64,000 nt of DNA from Floricoccus tropicus (GTDB lineage Bacteria > Bacillota > Bacilli > Lactobacillales > Streptococcaceae): assembly GCF_001832905.1 (NCBI RefSeq), contig NZ_MKIR01000021.1, forward strand, positions 17,178-81,177. The letters are read 5' to 3'. Of the stretch, positions 15,793 through 24,498 are shown piece after piece. The stretch's first letter is position 1. Each line of letters starts with the position of its first letter. A program made the translations under genes and the position numbers. Under the pieces are notes generated by a model. That model was not told where the DNA came from, made no database searches, and was given only the letters and a program-made list of their open reading frames with translations.

Positions 15793-16359
15793 ATGACAAG
15801 AATGAAACAATACGCAGAAGACTATCTTAATAGCTCAGATGCTAGTAATTACAGCTACAACTCTGAAGATTTATATTTAGCAGTTTATGGATATGAATCT
15901 GAATTATCAAAAAAGCTTAAAAACTTACACGGCATTTATATGCTTGAATTTATAGATGGTGGTAGATATATAGGTTCTGCTTTTCATGAAGAAGGAATGT
16001 ATAATCGCATTAAAACTTACATGAAGTATTCAGCAGGATCTGGCAATCCACTTGGAAATCAAGCTAGAAAAGATGCTCTTCCCAAAAGTATTCAAGATAA
16101 ATTTGCTACGGATAGAGAAAGTTTTCTAACCGATGATGAAGATTATCTAACTTTTCATATTCTACACACTGTAGAAGCTATACAGGATGAACAAAAATAT
16201 GGAATATTTGATGGGGATTCAGAAATTTTATCTGATATGCTTGAGTTTGTAGGAGATGATGGCTTTACTTTTTACCGAAATCTCAATGACAATCAAGCAG
16301 AAGAGAAGTATTTTAAAGAACTTTTTGATACTAAAATTAATGGATTAAACCTAAACTAA
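15793..16359 (+). CDS. GIY-YIG domain-like protein between T-box and valS
   Basis: A 188-aa acidic protein. The segment GIYMLEFIDGGRYIGSAF (about residues 45-62) followed by RIKTYMKYSAG matches the GIY-YIG nuclease core (GIY, YIG, then an Arg helix). The usual catalytic Glu and Asn further on are not evident, although LHTVEA (about residue 135) and NLNDNQAEEKYFKELF (near the C terminus, about 170-185) offer candidates. It is co-transcribed with valS under the valine T-box, ending 12 nt before valS. Its job is unknown; it may be a nuclease or an inactive nucleic-acid binder. Confidence 0.7.
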   Translation: MTRMKQYAEDYLNSSDASNYSYNSEDLYLAVYGYESELSKKLKNLHGIYMLEFIDGGRYIGSAFHEEGMYNRIKTYMKYSAGSGNPLGNQARKDALPKSIQDKFATDRESFLTDDEDYLTFHILHTVEAIQDEQKYGIFDGDSEILSDMLEFVGDDGFTFYRNLNDNQAEEKYFKELFDTKINGLNLN

Positions 16360-16371
16360 AAGGAGAAATAT

Positions 16372-19026
16372 ATGACTGAACTTTCGACAAAATTCAATCC
16401 TGCTGAAGTTGAAGCAGGGCGTTATGAAAAATGGTTAGAAGCTGATGTTTTTAAACCATCAGGCGATGTAAATGCTGAACCTTATAGCATTGTTATTCCA
16501 CCACCAAATGTTACAGGTAAGCTTCACTTAGGACATGCTTGGGATACAACTTTACAAGATATGATTATCCGTCAAAAACGTATGCAAGGTTTTGATACTT
16601 TATGGTTACCAGGTATGGACCATGCGGGTATTGCTACTCAAGCTAAGGTTGAGGAACGTTTGCGTGAACAAGGTATAACTCGTTATGACCTTGGACGTGA
16701 AAAATTCATCGAAAAAGTTTGGGAATGGAAGGATGAATATGCTTCTACCATCAAAGAACAATGGGGTAAACTAGGACTTTCACTCGACTATTCTCGTGAA
16801 CGCTTTACTCTTGATGCAGGGCTTTCGGAGGCTGTTCGTAAGGTATTCGTTGACCTTTATAATAAAGGATTAATTTACCGTGCCGAGTACATTATCAACT
16901 GGGATCCTGCTGCTCGTACTGCTCTAAGCGATATCGAAGTAATACACAAGGATGTTGAAGGTGCTTTCTATCATATGACCTATGACCTTGAAAATGGTCA
17001 AGGAACTCTGGAAGTAGCAACTACTCGTCCTGAAACAATGTTTGGTGATACTGCAGTGGCAGTTAACCCAGAAGATCCTCGTTATAAAGATCTTATCGGA
17101 CAAAATGTAATTCTACCTTTAGTGAATAAAGCTATTCCGATTGTAGGAGATGAACATGCTGATCCTGAATTTGGAACAGGTGTCGTAAAAATTACACCAG
17201 CTCATGATCCAAATGACTTTGAGGTTGGTCGTCGTCATGATTTACCTCAAGTAAATGTTATGAATGCTGACGGTACTATGAATGAGCTTGCAGGTGATTT
17301 TGCTGGTATGGATAGATTTGCTGCTCGTAAGGCAGTAGTAAAAGCCCTTGAGGAAAAAGGACATTTAGTTAAAGTTGAGCCAATGGTCCACAGTGTAGGA
17401 CATTCAGAACGTACGGGTGTTCCAGTAGAACCAAGACTTTCTACTCAATGGTTTGTTAAGATGGAAGAGCTATCTAAGAAGGCTATTGAAAATCAAGCAA
17501 CTGAAGATAGAGTTAACTTCTTCCCAGATAGATTTAATGATACATTTATCCAATGGATGGAAAATGTACACGATTGGGTAATTTCTCGTCAGTTATGGTG
17601 GGGTCATCAAATTCCAGCATGGTACCACAATGAAACTGGAGAAATGTATGTTGGTATGGACGCACCAGCAGATGCTGAAAATTGGACTCAAGATGAAGAT
17701 GTACTAGATACTTGGTTCTCAAGTGCACTATGGCCATTTTCTACTATGGGTTGGCCTGATACAGAAGCAAAGGACTTCAAACGTTACTATCCAACGAACA
17801 CTCTTGTTACAGGATATGATATTATCTTCTTCTGGGTAAGTCGTATGATTTTCCAAGCCTTAGAATTTACGGATGAAAGACCATTTAAAGATGTCTTAAT
17901 GCATGGACTAATTCGTGACGAGAGTGGTCGTAAAATGTCTAAATCACTCGGTAATGGAATTGATCCAATGGATGTCATTGAAAAATATGGTGCAGATGCC
18001 CTTCGTTGGTTCCTATCTAACGGATCAGCACCTGGCCAAGACGTTCGTTTCTCTTATGAAAAAATGGATGCTTCATGGAACTTCATCAATAAGATTTGGA
18101 ACGTAAGCCGTTACATCATAATGAATAATGAAGGCTTAACACTTGAAGATATTCAAGCTAATCTTGAAAAAGTGGCTAATAAAGAAGCTGGAAATGTAAC
18201 TGACCGTTGGATTTTAACTCGCTTAAATGAAACGATTGAACGTGTTACAGAAAACTTTGATAAGTTTGAGTTTGGTGAAGCAGGGCGTGCTCTTTATAAC
18301 TTCATCTGGGATGAATTTGCTGACTGGTATATCGAACTTACAAAAGAAGTTCTTTACGGCGAAGATGAGACTGAAAAAGAGGTTACTCGTTCAGTTCTAA
18401 CTCATGTTTTAGACCAGATTTTACGTTTATTACATCCAATTATGCCATTCGTAACTGAAGAAATTTTTGAAAATATTCCGCATACTGAGGAAACGCTTGT
18501 TACAGCAAAATATCCACAAGTTCGTTCTGAATTTGATGATGCTCAAGCTGCACAAGGTGTCGAAGTACTTAAGGAAGTTATCAGAAGTGTACGTAATTCA
18601 CGCGCTGAAGTTAATGTAGCACCAAGTAAGGCGATTACTATTTTAATCAAAACAAAAACTCCTGAAATTGAAGAGTTCTTCAAAGCTAATGAAAATTACC
18701 TAAGAAGATTTACAAATCCAGAAGTTTTAGAAATTAGCTCAGATGTGGATGCGCCTGCACAAGCGATGAGTGCTGTCATAACAGATGCAGAAATCTATCT
18801 ACCACTTGCGGATCTTATCAATGTTGAGGATGAAATAGCTCGTCTTAACAAAGAACTGGCTAAATGGCAAAAAGAACTAGATATGGTTGGTAAAAAATTA
18901 GCTAACGAAAAATTTGTAGCTAATGCTAAACCAGAAGTAGTTGAAAAAGAAAAAGAAAAACAAGCTGACTATCAAGAAAAATTCAATGCGACAAAAGAAC
19001 GTATCGAACAATTAGAAAGCTTATAG
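16372..19026 (+). CDS. valS: Valyl-tRNA synthetase
   Basis: Class I synthetase charging tRNA-Val; 884 aa as expected. HIGH motif as HLGH (52-55) after PPPNVTGK; editing domain with [20 protein letters not shown] at 521-525; anticodon-binding domain; and the C-terminal coiled coil ([17 protein letters not shown] to the end). It has a strong AAAGGAG and high-expression codon use. Its last 98 nt are duplicated 3.2 kb downstream next to what looks like its original terminator, so the present 3' end has been separated from its native flank. Confidence 0.98.
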   Translation: MTELSTKFNPAEVEAGRYEKWLEADVFKPSGDVNAEPYSIVIPPPNVTGKLHLGHAWDTTLQDMIIRQKRMQGFDTLWLPGMDHAGIATQAKVEERLREQGITRYDLGREKFIEKVWEWKDEYASTIKEQWGKLGLSLDYSRERFTLDAGLSEAVRKVFVDLYNKGLIYRAEYIINWDPAARTALSDIEVIHKDVEGAFYHMTYDLENGQGTLEVATTRPETMFGDTAVAVNPEDPRYKDLIGQNVILPLVNKAIPIVGDEHADPEFGTGVVKITPAHDPNDFEVGRRHDLPQVNVMNADGTMNELAGDFAGMDRFAARKAVVKALEEKGHLVKVEPMVHSVGHSERTGVPVEPRLSTQWFVKMEELSKKAIENQATEDRVNFFPDRFNDTFIQWMENVHDWVISRQLWWGHQIPAWYHNETGEMYVGMDAPADAENWTQDEDVLDTWFSSALWPFSTMGWPDTEAKDFKRYYPTNTLVTGYDIIFFWVSRMIFQALEFTDERPFKDVLMHGLIRDESGRKMSKSLGNGIDPMDVIEKYGADALRWFLSNGSAPGQDVRFSYEKMDASWNFINKIWNVSRYIIMNNEGLTLEDIQANLEKVANKEAGNVTDRWILTRLNETIERVTENFDKFEFGEAGRALYNFIWDEFADWYIELTKEVLYGEDETEKEVTRSVLTHVLDQILRLLHPIMPFVTEEIFENIPHTEETLVTAKYPQVRSEFDDAQAAQGVEVLKEVIRSVRNSRAEVNVAPSKAITILIKTKTPEIEEFFKANENYLRRFTNPEVLEISSDVDAPAQAMSAVITDAEIYLPLADLINVEDEIARLNKELAKWQKELDMVGKKLANEKFVANAKPEVVEKEKEKQADYQEKFNATKERIEQLESL
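18928..19025 (+). repeat. Direct repeat, valS 3' end, copy 1
   Basis: Ninety-eight nt encoding the end of the ValS coiled coil. They match 22101-22198 with a single difference that I can see (C versus T in an Ile codon). Confidence 0.92.
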
Positions 19027-19089
19027 TATACGTAAAAACTCCATTTTATATTACTTTAAATGGGATTTTATAATATTTATATTACGAGG

Positions 19090-19178
19090 TTAAGTAAGGC
19101 TTTGATTTCAGTATAAATAATTATAATAAAAAAAAAAACTTTATGTGCGCAAATTAATTTCGCCACTTAAAGCCTTTT
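19090..19178. terminator. Possible weak terminator between convergent valS and the carboxypeptidase gene
   Basis: AAGGCTTT near 19096 can pair with AAAGCC followed by TTTTTTT near 19167-19178, but the loop is about 60 nt. The AT-rich block around 19110-19140 has no other structure. Confidence 0.35.
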
Positions 19179-19210
19179 TTTAATACTTGATGGAGAGTTA
19201 GATAATACTA

Positions 19211-21703
19211 TTATCTGTATCCACCACCAGGCACTCCAAGATACTCTTCTAGAGTTTTACCTGAGTTATAAATACTTGTTGCCTTGTTTCCAACATATCT
19301 AACATGCCATGGTTCATATTGATAACCAGTGATTGAATCTTTTCCTTCAGGAAAACGAACGATGAACCCATACTTATGAGCATTTTGAGCAATCCAGTTA
19401 GATTCCCTAGCACTCACAATTAATGAACCATCACTACGAAGTAAATCAAAGGCTAAACCAGTTTGATGTTCTGAAAATCCAGGACGAGCTGAATATGTAT
19501 CGGCAGCGGCTTTACCATCTCTATTTACATAACTTTGGTATAGTTGAGCTTGTGTTGCATAGCTACGATAACCACTGTATGAATTTGAAACGTCCATTCC
19601 ACTTGCTCTCATAGCTGAAATTAATTTTCTAAGATTAGCTATAGCCTCTGAATTTTCACCAGGTGCATAAGTGGAAGGAATTGAATTCTTTTTATTTACT
19701 ATCAAGATACCATTTACTATGGTCATTCCTTTATTTTGATTGTTATTTCCACTAGAATCGGTAGTTATTTGAACATAGCGTCTTGCCCCGCTTCCAGCAA
19801 TATAACTTATCCACTTAACACCGTCGTTTGTCACTATATTATCATAAACTACTGTCATCCCTTTATCATAGAATGCAAGATCGGGACTAGATTTTTTAGG
19901 TTCATTTTTAACACCAGTCCTTGTAGTAAATGTATATGTTCCACTTTCTGGAACTAATTTCCATGTGTCGTTAGGCTTAGAACCTTCTTTTGGTAATTGA
20001 AGATCTTGTTCTAAAATACAAGTATTGAGATTTCCATCCTTATATTCTACTTTATAAGAATAATTAGAATGACTCATATTATCCACATTAACTTCTTTAA
20101 CGGTACCAACCCAACCTCTGCGTGCTGAAATATTGTTACCATCTGATTCATAACGCGCACCATTACCAAGTTGAACATTATCGCCTACTTGGTATTTAGG
20201 AGATTTTGTTGGTTTTTGAATATCTTGTTCTAAAACGTAATTATTTTGAAGTGTAGCACTACCACTACTAAAGACTATTTTATAAGAGTAGTTAGAGTGA
20301 CTCTTTTTATCAACTCTGACTTCTTTAATTGTACCAATCCAACCTTGACGTTCTGATATATTGTTACCGTTTGATTCATAACGCGCACCACTACCAAGTT
20401 GAACAGTGTCACCTACTTTATATTTAGCATCTGAGGAATTAGAATCTGGTTTTGGTAATTGAAGATCTTGTTCCAAAATACAAGTATTGAGATTTCCATT
20501 CTTATATTCAACTTTATAAGAATAATTAGAATGACTCATATTATCTACATTAACTTCTTTAACGGTACCAATCCAACCTCTGCGTGCTGAAATATTGTTA
20601 CCATCTGATTCATAACGCGCACCATTACCAAGTTGAACATTATCGCCTACTTGGTATTTAGGAGATTTTGTTGGTTTTTGAATATCTTGTTCTAAAACGT
20701 AATTATTTTGAAGTGTAGCACTACCACTACTAAAGACTATTTTATAAGAGTAGTTAGAGTGACTCTTTTTATCAACTCTGACTTCTTTAATTGTACCAAT
20801 CCAACCTTGACGTTCTGATATATTGTTACCGTTTGATTCATATCGCGCACCACTACCAAGTTGAACAATGTCACCTACTTTATATTTAGCATCCGCAGCC
20901 TGTTCGTTGTTTTGGCTAATTTGTACATATCTCCTTGCACCGCTTGAAGCTATGTAGCTAATCCAGTCAGCACCATCGTAAGTTACTTTATTATCATAAT
21001 TAACAGTCATACCTTTTTCATATGTTGCAACAGTAGAACTAGATTTCTTTGGTTCAGACTTTATAGGACAAGAGAAAGTGAATTTATATGTCCCGTTCTC
21101 AGGAACTAATTTCCATTCATTATCAGGTTTAGGTTCGGGTTTTTGTTCATCTATTTGGACATAATATCTGTTTCCACCAAAGGAAACATAGCTTATCCAA
21201 GTTTGACCATCAATTGAAACCTTACTATCATAATTGACGCTCATTCCTTTATCAAAATAGGTAATTATTTTACCATTTTTAGTTGGTGAATCTTTGATTA
21301 TACACTTATTTTTGAAAACATATTTTCCTTGTTCAGGGACTCTCGTCCATGCATCCATTGCTAGAGATGGCTTTATATTTTCTTCAACGTTATAAGTTGA
21401 AGTTAATGCATCCTTTCTAATATCATCATCAGATAACACATCCTTATTATCTTTAGGTTCCTTATCAGAATTTTGAATGGCATTAGTAGATGAATTTTTT
21501 ATTTCTGATGGATTATCTTCATTTTTAGTTGATATTTCATTTTCGTCTTTGAGCTTATCATCAATTGAGTTGACAGTTTGATTTTGACTATTACTTGTCT
21601 CAGCACTAGCAATAATTGTAAAAGCATCTTGGCTCTTGTCGATACCGATAGCTAGACTTAAAACTGCTCCACTTAGTAATAAGTACTTACTTACTTTTTT
21701 CAT
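19211..21703 (-). CDS. Secreted modular cell-wall D,D-carboxypeptidase (M15B) with SH3-like repeats
   Basis: An 830-aa exported protein. It has an N-terminal signal peptide (about 1-35, basic MKK, hydrophobic core, ASAETS), a Ser/Asn/Asp-rich linker (36-110), and three SH3_5-like wall-binding modules each starting W-x-x-VPE-x-G-x-Y and ending GARRYVQI or NRYYVQI. Between the second and third modules lie four ~72-aa units in an A-B-A-B pattern (YKVGDxVQLGSGARYES...YVLEQD). The C-terminal VanY/M15B peptidase has SGYRSYATQ, SARPGFSEHQTGLAFD and EPWHVRYVG, the zinc and catalytic residues. It should trim peptidoglycan stem peptides at the surface. No sortase motif; retention would be by the SH3 modules. 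Confidence 0.9.
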   Translation of the reverse strand: MKKVSKYLLLSGAVLSLAIGIDKSQDAFTIIASAETSNSQNQTVNSIDDKLKDENEISTKNEDNPSEIKNSSTNAIQNSDKEPKDNKDVLSDDDIRKDALTSTYNVEENIKPSLAMDAWTRVPEQGKYVFKNKCIIKDSPTKNGKIITYFDKGMSVNYDSKVSIDGQTWISYVSFGGNRYYVQIDEQKPEPKPDNEWKLVPENGTYKFTFSCPIKSEPKKSSSTVATYEKGMTVNYDNKVTYDGADWISYIASSGARRYVQISQNNEQAADAKYKVGDIVQLGSGARYESNGNNISERQGWIGTIKEVRVDKKSHSNYSYKIVFSSGSATLQNNYVLEQDIQKPTKSPKYQVGDNVQLGNGARYESDGNNISARRGWIGTVKEVNVDNMSHSNYSYKVEYKNGNLNTCILEQDLQLPKPDSNSSDAKYKVGDTVQLGSGARYESNGNNISERQGWIGTIKEVRVDKKSHSNYSYKIVFSSGSATLQNNYVLEQDIQKPTKSPKYQVGDNVQLGNGARYESDGNNISARRGWVGTVKEVNVDNMSHSNYSYKVEYKDGNLNTCILEQDLQLPKEGSKPNDTWKLVPESGTYTFTTRTGVKNEPKKSSPDLAFYDKGMTVVYDNIVTNDGVKWISYIAGSGARRYVQITTDSSGNNNQNKGMTIVNGILIVNKKNSIPSTYAPGENSEAIANLRKLISAMRASGMDVSNSYSGYRSYATQAQLYQSYVNRDGKAAADTYSARPGFSEHQTGLAFDLLRSDGSLIVSARESNWIAQNAHKYGFIVRFPEGKDSITGYQYEPWHVRYVGNKATSIYNSGKTLEEYLGVPGGGYR
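19989..20432 (-). repeat. 462-bp-period internal repeat, unit 2
   Basis: Nearly identical at DNA level to 20451-20894 (offset 462 bp, 154 codons). It encodes one A-B pair of the carboxypeptidase repeats. Confidence 0.9.
20451..20894 (-). repeat. 462-bp-period internal repeat, unit 1
   Basis: Partner of 19989-20432 within the same reading frame; the high DNA identity suggests recent duplication or ongoing homogenisation. Confidence 0.9.
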
Positions 21704-21738
21704 TCTTATTTCCTCTCAAGCTTTCATTCTATAATTGA

Positions 21739-21767
21739 ATATTAGCACTCATTTAGTTTTATGTCAA
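21739..21767 (-). promoter_or_regulatory. Promoter of the carboxypeptidase gene
   Basis: Minus-strand TTGACA (21767-21762), exact 17-nt spacer, TAATAT (21744-21739), about 35 nt before the ATG. Between here and the valS tail copy at 22101 the sequence is AT-rich with no gene or clear structure that I can see. Confidence 0.8.
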
Positions 21768-22100
21768 TAATATTACATAAAAGTTTTTTAAGTGTCTAAT
21801 ATTTCAATTTTGTTTCATTGTTTAAGTGTAATTGATAACACTATAGGTTTTTGTATTGACTCTACCTTACACAATTATTAAATAAAATATATAAATAAAT
21901 TTTACTATTCTTATAAGTAAAAATAGTATAATATCTTAAAAGGTACGATTTTCAGCTTAAACGTTAGATTATTTATTATAAAATATGACCTATTTGTTTA
22001 ATTTGAACTAATTAACAGTATTATATAGAAAAAAGATCATATATAAAGAATAGGAAATTTTAGATGGTATATTTCAGCAGAAGTGCAAATCCAATATTAA

Positions 22101-22198
22101 ACCAGAAGTAGTTGAAAAAGAAAAAGAAAAACAAGCTGACTATCAAGAAAAATTCAATGCGACAAAAGAACGTATTGAACAATTAGAAAGCTTATAAT
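22101..22198 (+). repeat. valS: Direct repeat, valS 3' end, copy 2 (ValS tail fragment)
   Basis: Second copy of the final 98 nt of valS, ending in its own stop TAA and followed within 10 nt by a terminator. It has no start and is a non-functional gene fragment. The placement before a terminator suggests this is the ancestral valS end and that the intervening 3.1 kb was inserted. Confidence 0.92.
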
Positions 22199-22206
22199 TA
22201 AAAAAA

Positions 22207-22237
22207 CTATCCTTGTGAGAATGAGGATAGTTTTTCT
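22207..22237 (+). terminator. Terminator, probably the original valS terminator
   Basis: AACTATCCT-n9-AGGATAGTT followed by TTTTT, just after the stranded valS tail. Confidence 0.88.
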
Positions 22238-22288
22238 ATGCCGTTTTATACCTTTCATGATTAAAAAATAACCACTTATGATTTTAAC

Positions 22289-22400
22289 TTGTTTTTATTT
22301 ATTTTATTGTGTTATACTTCAATAAAATAAAGTCTTGGAAATTGTGTGAAAGATAATTGGAATAAAAATATGTAAGGACATAATCATATCGTGTCCGGGA
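22289..22400 (+). promoter_or_regulatory. Promoter and leader of the small membrane-protein cluster
   Basis: TTGTTT (22289-22294), 18 nt, TATACT (22313-22318). The ~180-nt leader contains GGACA...TGTCC (22376-22396), a small hairpin of unknown meaning. Confidence 0.45.
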
Positions 22401-22504
22401 TTGTCTTTTAGTCTTTTAAGATAAGATAATAAATAATACTAAATAATTTATTATACTTACTTATTAGTAAATAGATTTAATATGTATTTGGGGGACATAC
22501 TATT

Positions 22505-22708
22505 GTGGAAAATCAAACTAGAATGTTATCAGTAAAGAAGATTCGAAAAATAAATTTTTTATTTAGTTTAATATCTTTTGTTTTAATGCTAGTAGCAAGT
22601 ATAATCTGTTTTTGGAACAGTCATAGATTTTTAGGAGTTATATGTGCACTATTGGGAGTAGTTTCAGTAATTAATGCACTTAAAATGGATGATATGTATA
22701 TCTCTTAG
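22505..22708 (+). CDS. Small two-helix membrane protein
   Basis: 67 aa, starting with GTG after GGGGGA. A basic N-terminal segment (KKIRK) precedes two membrane helices at about 17-36 and 42-59, with a short acidic tail. No family recognised. It is the first of four consecutive very small membrane proteins lying just outside the valS-tail repeat. The layout (N-in, two helices, short loop) recalls bacteriocin-immunity or small stress proteins, but nothing specific supports either. Confidence 0.6.
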   Translation: MENQTRMLSVKKIRKINFLFSLISFVLMLVASIICFWNSHRFLGVICALLGVVSVINALKMDDMYIS

Positions 22709-22885
22709 AATAATGTGTAAGCAAAGAATTCTTACAAAATTGTAAGTTTTGATATTATAAATGTCAGATTACTTGATTGTATTCTTGATAAAATATATTT
22801 AAAGAAGATGATGTAGTGCATAATGTAAGGATTAGTGATGAATATTTTATGTAATCACAATCTATCAAGAAAGGATAAATGAAAT

Positions 22886-23068
22886 ATGGGTAAAGCTTTG
22901 AAAATTTATTTATTTTTTATGATGATAGTGTGTTTTATTATGTCAGCAGTAAGTGTGGTATTTTTAGGGAAAGAAAATTACTTACTTGGTCTACCGACGT
23001 TTGCTATTGCTGGATCTTTATTATGGAAAATAATGAAATTTAATATGGACTTAAGAAGTTTAAAATAA
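22886..23068 (+). CDS. Small two-helix membrane protein
   Basis: 60 aa, ATG after AGAAAGGATA. Helices at about 6-28 and 33-49; the intervening loop GKENYLLGL resembles the loop of the preceding protein. The 177-nt gap upstream is AT-rich without an obvious promoter. Not recognised. Confidence 0.6.
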   Translation: MGKALKIYLFFMMIVCFIMSAVSVVFLGKENYLLGLPTFAIAGSLLWKIMKFNMDLRSLK

Positions 23069-23104
23069 TTTTGAACAATAAAATATTAAAAGAGAGGTAA
23101 TGAG

Positions 23105-23320
23105 ATGGAAGAAAAGAAAAGTCCTGTTTTAAATGCTAGCCAGTTACAATTGCTGATTTCAATTGCAGTATGTTTATCTATCGTTATAGTAAGTGTAATA
23201 TTAATTGGTCAAGGCAAGATTGGATTAGGTATAAGTGGTTTAGTCTTATCTGTTGCATCAACAACCGTTGCTTTTAATATAAGTGAAAAGCTTTGGAGTG
23301 ATGAAGAAATTGAAGAGTAA
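23105..23320 (+). CDS. Small two-helix membrane protein
   Basis: 71 aa, ATG after GAGAGGTAATGAG. Two helices at about 15-34 and 40-60, separated by GQGKIGLG, and an acidic C terminus (WSDEEIEE). A terminator follows. Not recognised; the topology is shared with its neighbours. Confidence 0.6.
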   Translation: MEEKKSPVLNASQLQLLISIAVCLSIVIVSVILIGQGKIGLGISGLVLSVASTTVAFNISEKLWSDEEIEE

Positions 23321-23328
23321 AATTAAGG

Positions 23329-23366
23329 GTAGTGAAATGAAAACTTTTTCACTACTCATTTTTTAT
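23329..23366 (+). terminator. Terminator within the small membrane-protein cluster
   Basis: GTAGTGAA...TTCACTAC followed by a T-rich stretch. Confidence 0.8.
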
Positions 23367-23380
23367 AATATGGAGGAGCT

Positions 23381-23527
23381 ATGATTTTATTATTATTATT
23401 TTTAGTTATATTCGGGGTTGTTTTAGTAATATCAGGAAATAATACAAATGATAAATCAAGTATGGTCACGGGATTTGTCTTATTATTGGTATATGCAGTT
23501 TTATTTTTATATTTGGGAGTATTATGA
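23381..23527 (+). CDS. Tiny membrane protein, 48 aa
   Basis: ATG 23381 after a good GGAGGAG gives 48 aa (MILLLLFLVIFGVVLVISG start, FLYLGVL end) with two hydrophobic helices around a polar NNTNDKSS loop. Its stop overlaps the next start in ATGA, so the two are translationally coupled. No family recognised. Confidence 0.65.
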   Translation: MILLLLFLVIFGVVLVISGNNTNDKSSMVTGFVLLLVYAVLFLYLGVL

Positions 23528-24360
23528 TAAAAAAACAAAAGCTATATTTTATTCTTACAGTTATTGTTCTTTTACCAATTTTAATTTATTTAAGAACAGT
23601 GGATTATTCAATGGATGGAAACTACAGACATATAGACGTCCAAGAAGTACCTGAGTATGTCCCGAAATTAAAAATAAAAAAAGGTTTAGTACTTCCTTAT
23701 TCCTCTAAAGATAATCTACAGGTAACACAAATTAAATTATTAAACTATAATAGAAAAATTGTAAATCTAAATAATCTCTCTTGGCCTTTAAGACTTAAAT
23801 TTAATTATGAAGATGGATATTTTTCAAATTATAATATGCCAGATATGGAAGGTGACTTCAGTGATCACTGGTATAAAGATGGATCCAAAGCTCTAGAAAG
23901 ACATGGAAATGTCAAAAAAAGGTTCTCAAATGCTGAAGGTAAATTAGAAGATATCGCTTATCAAGATTTTACAAAAAACTTACAAGATAAGATATGGGTA
24001 ATTAAGTATCTTGAAAATGAGAATTATGATAAGGTGAAATTATCAATAAATAATGCAGAAATTTTTTATAAAGATGGCTCAAGTAAAAAATTCAGTGTTC
24101 AAAATGTTAAGGTAACGATCGGTATGGCGCAATATTATGATGCAGATACTAACGAAAAAAAATATAAAGATTATATAGCTAGTCTAGATAAAGCTTTAAA
24201 GTGTACAACTATTGAACAAATGGAAAAGAATGGCATAGCAACATCATTAGACTTTAATATATCAGATTATAAGTATACAAGTCTCTCTTTAAGATTTATA
24301 CAATATAATTACGAAGATGTCGATTTTAATGAAGAAAATGTAGTTTTGTATAATGACTGA
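23524..24360 (+). CDS. Membrane-anchored extracellular protein, unknown
   Basis: 278 aa. One N-terminal membrane helix (about 7-24, after KKQK) acts as a signal anchor; the remainder is polar, rich in Lys, Asp, Tyr and Asn, and likely outside the cell. There is no lipobox or catalytic motif. It is coupled by a 4-nt overlap to the 48-aa membrane protein, suggesting a two-component surface unit. Confidence 0.65.
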   Translation: MIKKQKLYFILTVIVLLPILIYLRTVDYSMDGNYRHIDVQEVPEYVPKLKIKKGLVLPYSSKDNLQVTQIKLLNYNRKIVNLNNLSWPLRLKFNYEDGYFSNYNMPDMEGDFSDHWYKDGSKALERHGNVKKRFSNAEGKLEDIAYQDFTKNLQDKIWVIKYLENENYDKVKLSINNAEIFYKDGSSKKFSVQNVKVTIGMAQYYDADTNEKKYKDYIASLDKALKCTTIEQMEKNGIATSLDFNISDYKYTSLSLRFIQYNYEDVDFNEENVVLYND

Positions 24361-24423
24361 TTTTTAACGTTTTTGATGTTGGTTTTCTTTTAACTGGGGT
24401 ACTATCTCTTTAACTAATTAATA

Positions 24424-24474
24424 AAAAAAGCTTAGAGATTTAACCTTGAGGGGTCGAAATTTCTAGCTTTTTTC
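24424..24474 (+). terminator. Terminator after the surface-protein gene
   Basis: AAGCTtAGAgATTT and AAATtTCTaGCTT form a long hairpin followed by TTTTT. Confidence 0.75.
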
Positions 24475-24483
24475 ATGCCTTCT

Positions 24484-24498
24484 TGATAAGATAGATTC
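24484..24498 (+). promoter_or_regulatory. Extended -10 of the helicase gene, leaderless
   Basis: TGA-TAAGAT (24484-24492) lies 6 nt before ATG 24499; there is no Shine-Dalgarno. Confidence 0.5.

Noticed and set aside
19993..20900. CRISPR-like array suggested by regular repeats
   Set aside because: The repeats are in-frame 462-bp protein-coding units of the carboxypeptidase gene, not short repeats with unique spacers.
18928..22198. Transposon or IS insertion at valS
   Set aside because: No transposase, inverted terminal repeats or short target duplication is seen; the 98-bp repeat is gene sequence, favouring integration-type or homologous recombination.
23356..23538. 60-aa minus-strand ORF over the 48-aa membrane protein gene
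   Set aside because: The plus-strand frame has a GGAGG site and ATGA coupling to the next gene; the minus frame has neither and is Asn/Lys/Thr-rich noise.
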